Shown here: piece by piece, positions 62,178 through 64,000 of the stretch
Position numbering within the stretch: position 1 is the stretch's first letter
Layout: each line of letters starts with the position of its first letter
Source: an uncultured Muribaculaceae bacterium
GTDB taxonomy: Bacteria > Bacteroidota > Bacteroidia > Bacteroidales > Muribaculaceae
NCBI GenBank assembly: GCA_910585275.1
Contig: CAJUCW010000020.1
Coordinates: 4,594-68,593 of the forward strand
Reading direction: 5' to 3'
DNA: 64,000 nt
The notes under the pieces: generated by a model
The model's input: the letters and a program-made list of their open reading frames with translations, nothing else
Database searches by the model: none
What the model was told of the DNA's origin: nothing
Position numbers and translations under genes: made by a program

Positions 62178-62513
62178 ATGGATAGAAAAAAAATATATGA
62201 GCTTCTCTGTGAATTAATAAAAGAAGCCGAACTCGGAAAAAAGGAATGCCTTCGTGAGGATTTTGAAGAATGGCGATTATGTGATCATGCGTTGGAAAAT
62301 ACCGGATCCTTAGTCGATAAAATCGGAGACGAGATCATGAGGGAGCACCGAACAATGATAAAGCTCCGCCGAGTAGAGCTCCTGTCCGAAATTATTGATT
62401 CTGAAAATAGTTCTATCAAGAATTTCACGGAATGCAATGATGTCACTGGGAAAAGCCGTAAAACTGATAATGATATTTCTTTTGAGGACAGGCCCTTTTC
62501 TGGCATTCTTTGA
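62178..62513 (+). CDS. Prophage early protein, unknown function
   Basis: 111 residues, starting 4 nt after the previous stop. The first 74 residues are charged and helical and look genuine (MDRKKIYELLCELIKEAELGKKECLREDFEEWRL); the last 35 are low in structure (SENSSIKNFTECNDVTGKSRKTDNDISF), so the end may be displaced by a frameshift. A 116-residue minus-strand frame (62310-62660) overlaps it and is a weak alternative for the right half. Confidence 0.45.
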   Translation: MDRKKIYELLCELIKEAELGKKECLREDFEEWRLCDHALENTGSLVDKIGDEIMREHRTMIKLRRVELLSEIIDSENSSIKNFTECNDVTGKSRKTDNDISFEDRPFSGIL

Positions 62514-62691
62514 CTCGTGAACAACAATATCACCCCAATCAATAGCCTTAACAAGGAACTTGAAGCGATTGTAGGTGTCAATACAAGCCTTATGGCTTAC
62601 ACCTGAGACTGCTATTGAAAATGAGGCGTCATATTCACGAGACTGCTTAATCTTATTCATAATAAAAAAATTTTTTTTAAAAGTAATAAAA

Positions 62692-63081
62692 ATGGTTGAG
62701 ACGGCAAAAAAAAGAGAGATAGTTGTGGATAAGGAGGACCGGGCGTTTCTGATGAAGCTGTTCGGGGTCACGAACCAGACGCTGTACACAGCGCTGAACC
62801 TTGAGAACCCGGAGGTCGGGAAGCGGGGGCGGATTCGGAAAGCTGCCCTTGAGCGCGGGGGAGAGATCATGGTGACGCTGAGGGAAGTGGAGACCATCCA
62901 CGACTCGAACGGGATGATGATACAGACCTTCCCCAACGGGGCGAGGCTTGAAATCAGCAAACTGACGGGAGACGCGAGAATAATCTTTAGGGGGGAAGAG
63001 GCGGCAAGGTTTGACAATGTGACGGTAGCACAGCTTTACGACATACAGTCGATAGCCTGGCACCTCGGGAAGAAGGGATAA
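62692..63081 (+). CDS. Prophage early protein, possible DNA-binding
   Basis: 129 residues from the ATG at 62692, preceded by an A-rich stretch; an open frame further upstream has no protein character. N-terminus MVETAKKREIVVDKEDRAFLMKLFGVTNQTLYTALNLENPEVGKRGRIRKAALERGG looks like a short helix-turn-helix: an MKLFGVTNQTLYTAL turn followed by a basic helix. The C-terminal half is beta-rich. Lies directly before the transposase gene, as regulators do in Bacteroidales Mu-like phages. Confidence 0.6.
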   Translation: MVETAKKREIVVDKEDRAFLMKLFGVTNQTLYTALNLENPEVGKRGRIRKAALERGGEIMVTLREVETIHDSNGMMIQTFPNGARLEISKLTGDARIIFRGEEAARFDNVTVAQLYDIQSIAWHLGKKG

Positions 63082-63113
63082 AAACGAAACAGACAGCACA
63101 GGAGAACAACATA

Positions 63114-63974
63114 ATGGAGTACTGCAGAGGGACATATTGCATATCGTATCCGGAACTCATAGACGGCGGGATAGTCTCCAAATCCAATTATGACAATTGG
63201 ATTAAGAGGGACAAGGTGAACGTTGTCCGACGAGGGGGTGGATCAGGAGGCTGTGCCCTTATAGCCCTTGACAGTCTTCCGGATAAATATCGTGCGAAGG
63301 TAGAGGAGGTCTATCCTGACAGCAGGCAGGCTCACGTCGAGGCATGGATAAAGAGCAATTATAAAAGGGATGAGGAGGCAGCTGCCTTTTTCCATAATCC
63401 CAAAAAATGTGGATTTGCCCTTCATCCAGACAAAGCCAATGAATATACTGTCAACGCATCGGTCATTAACACCTGCATAAAGCTGTATGAACGTTCAGCA
63501 ACCACGCAGAAATTATTCGGGGGAGAGTATAGCTGGGGCATGATGGCGACCGCCATTGAGACCCTCCGAAAGAAATTCGGGCACACCCTTCCGGCCTCGA
63601 CCCTCAGATTCCGCAAGAAAGTCAGCCAATACAAGGCGAGGGGCTATTCTTCTCTTATAAGTGGGAAATTCGGCAACCAATGTGCCAGGGTATTCACAAA
63701 AAAAGAGGAACGTATCATAGAGGGAATCGTGGTGCTTGAGAACAAGCCGTGGAACAAGAATGTGCATGACATGTACGAGATGTTCGTCTGCGGAGAACTT
63801 GACATATATGACCCGGAGACAGGAGAACTTATGGATCCGGAGGACTATGCGAGAGAGAAGGACGGCGACCTGTGGGTCCCGAGCGAGACGACGATAAACA
63901 ATTTTCTGAACAAGCCATCGACAAAACTAAGGATAAACAGGCTACTTAGGGATATTCAGTTAATGGCTAATTGA
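63114..63974 (+). pseudogene. MuA-type transposase, N-terminal part, broken at the window edge
   Basis: 286 residues readable. The N-terminal winged-helix start (MEYCRGTYCISYPELIDGGIVSKSNYDNWIKRDKVNVVRRGGG) and the following DNA-binding segments (LPASTLRFRKKVSQYKARGYSSLISGKFGNQCAR, VPSETTINNFLNKPSTK) match Bacteroidales MuA-like transposases. These normally continue for several hundred residues into an RNase H-like DDE core. Here the frame stops after RDIQLMAN, and none of the three plus frames continues the homology in the last 26 bp. A frameshift or insertion near 63925-63970 is likely. Confidence 0.7.
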
Positions 63975-64000
63975 TTGCTTGCTAATGTCGTAGATATTTT

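Larger units (their letters stand above)
60450..64000. mobile_element. Mu-like transposable prophage, left part (runs off the window, transposase disrupted)
   Basis: Layout follows Mu: leftward repressor gene at the left end, rightward early operon, then a MuA-type transposase. The left boundary lies somewhere in 60449-60784. The transposase frame breaks at 63974, so the element may be inactive or carry another insertion. Confidence 0.65.

Noticed and set aside
62310..62660. 116-residue minus-strand frame in the prophage early region
   Set aside because: It overlaps the helical part of the plus-strand gene at 62178, runs against the early operon and lacks a promoter. It is kept only as an alternative in that entry.

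Overview
The window reads as the chromosome of an anaerobic gut-type Bacteroidales (phylum Bacteroidota). Evidence: promoters of the TAnnTTTG type, the type IX secretion translocon SprA, GLPGLI-family proteins, TonB receptors with carboxypeptidase-like plug ends, very few Shine-Dalgarno sites and many ATGA start/stop overlaps. A Muribaculaceae-like host is plausible, but this is inference only.

1-27024 is one metal-tetrapyrrole/corrinoid island. It starts inside a TonB receptor gene. A surface lipoprotein, an exported CbiK chelatase and a membrane-anchored CobN-type protein follow, then three small membrane proteins in the order of Porphyromonas HmuT-HmuU-HmuV, then a BtuFCD/IhtCDE-like ABC importer. 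Without a break the same strand runs into anaerobic corrin-ring synthesis, much of it as two-domain fusions: CbiH-CbiC, CbiE-CbiT, CbiG-CbiF and CbiJ-CbiD. CbiA, a cob(I)alamin adenosyltransferase, CbiP, CobD and CbiB come next. The opposite strand carries the nucleotide-loop genes cobU-cobT-cobS-cobC. CbiL, uroporphyrinogen-III methyltransferase and any cytosolic cobalt chelatase are not in the window.

27073-44340 holds lysC, yqgE, gene debris and a six-gene minus-strand operon of five GLPGLI paralogues around a TonB receptor. Also here are two LuxR-type regulators, remnants of an S41 peptidase and of an E1/ThiF-like enzyme, small secreted proteins, and recR with a GNAT gene. 44382-52493 is ruvA-sprA. 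52863-56760 is a radical SAM enzyme, a two-domain TonB protein with a Cys-rich N-terminus, and four small envelope genes. A TlpA-like protein lacking its CXXC stands alone at 56943.

The GLPGLI operon, the PAS-LuxR regulator and the radical SAM-TonB operon carry the same CRP/FNR-like 16-bp palindrome (15/16 in one). In each it lies 20-21 bp upstream of the TAnnTTTG box, so they probably form one regulon.

57426-64000 is accessory DNA: an array of six hairpin units sharing TGTCACGAA, a truncated IS5-type transposase, a solitary Abi (HEPN) gene, and the left part of a Mu-like transposable prophage. The prophage part shows a LexA/CI-type repressor, a 20-bp palindromic operator on the early promoter, a tRNA-like RNA with an abnormal anticodon arm, early genes and a disrupted MuA-type transposase at the window edge.
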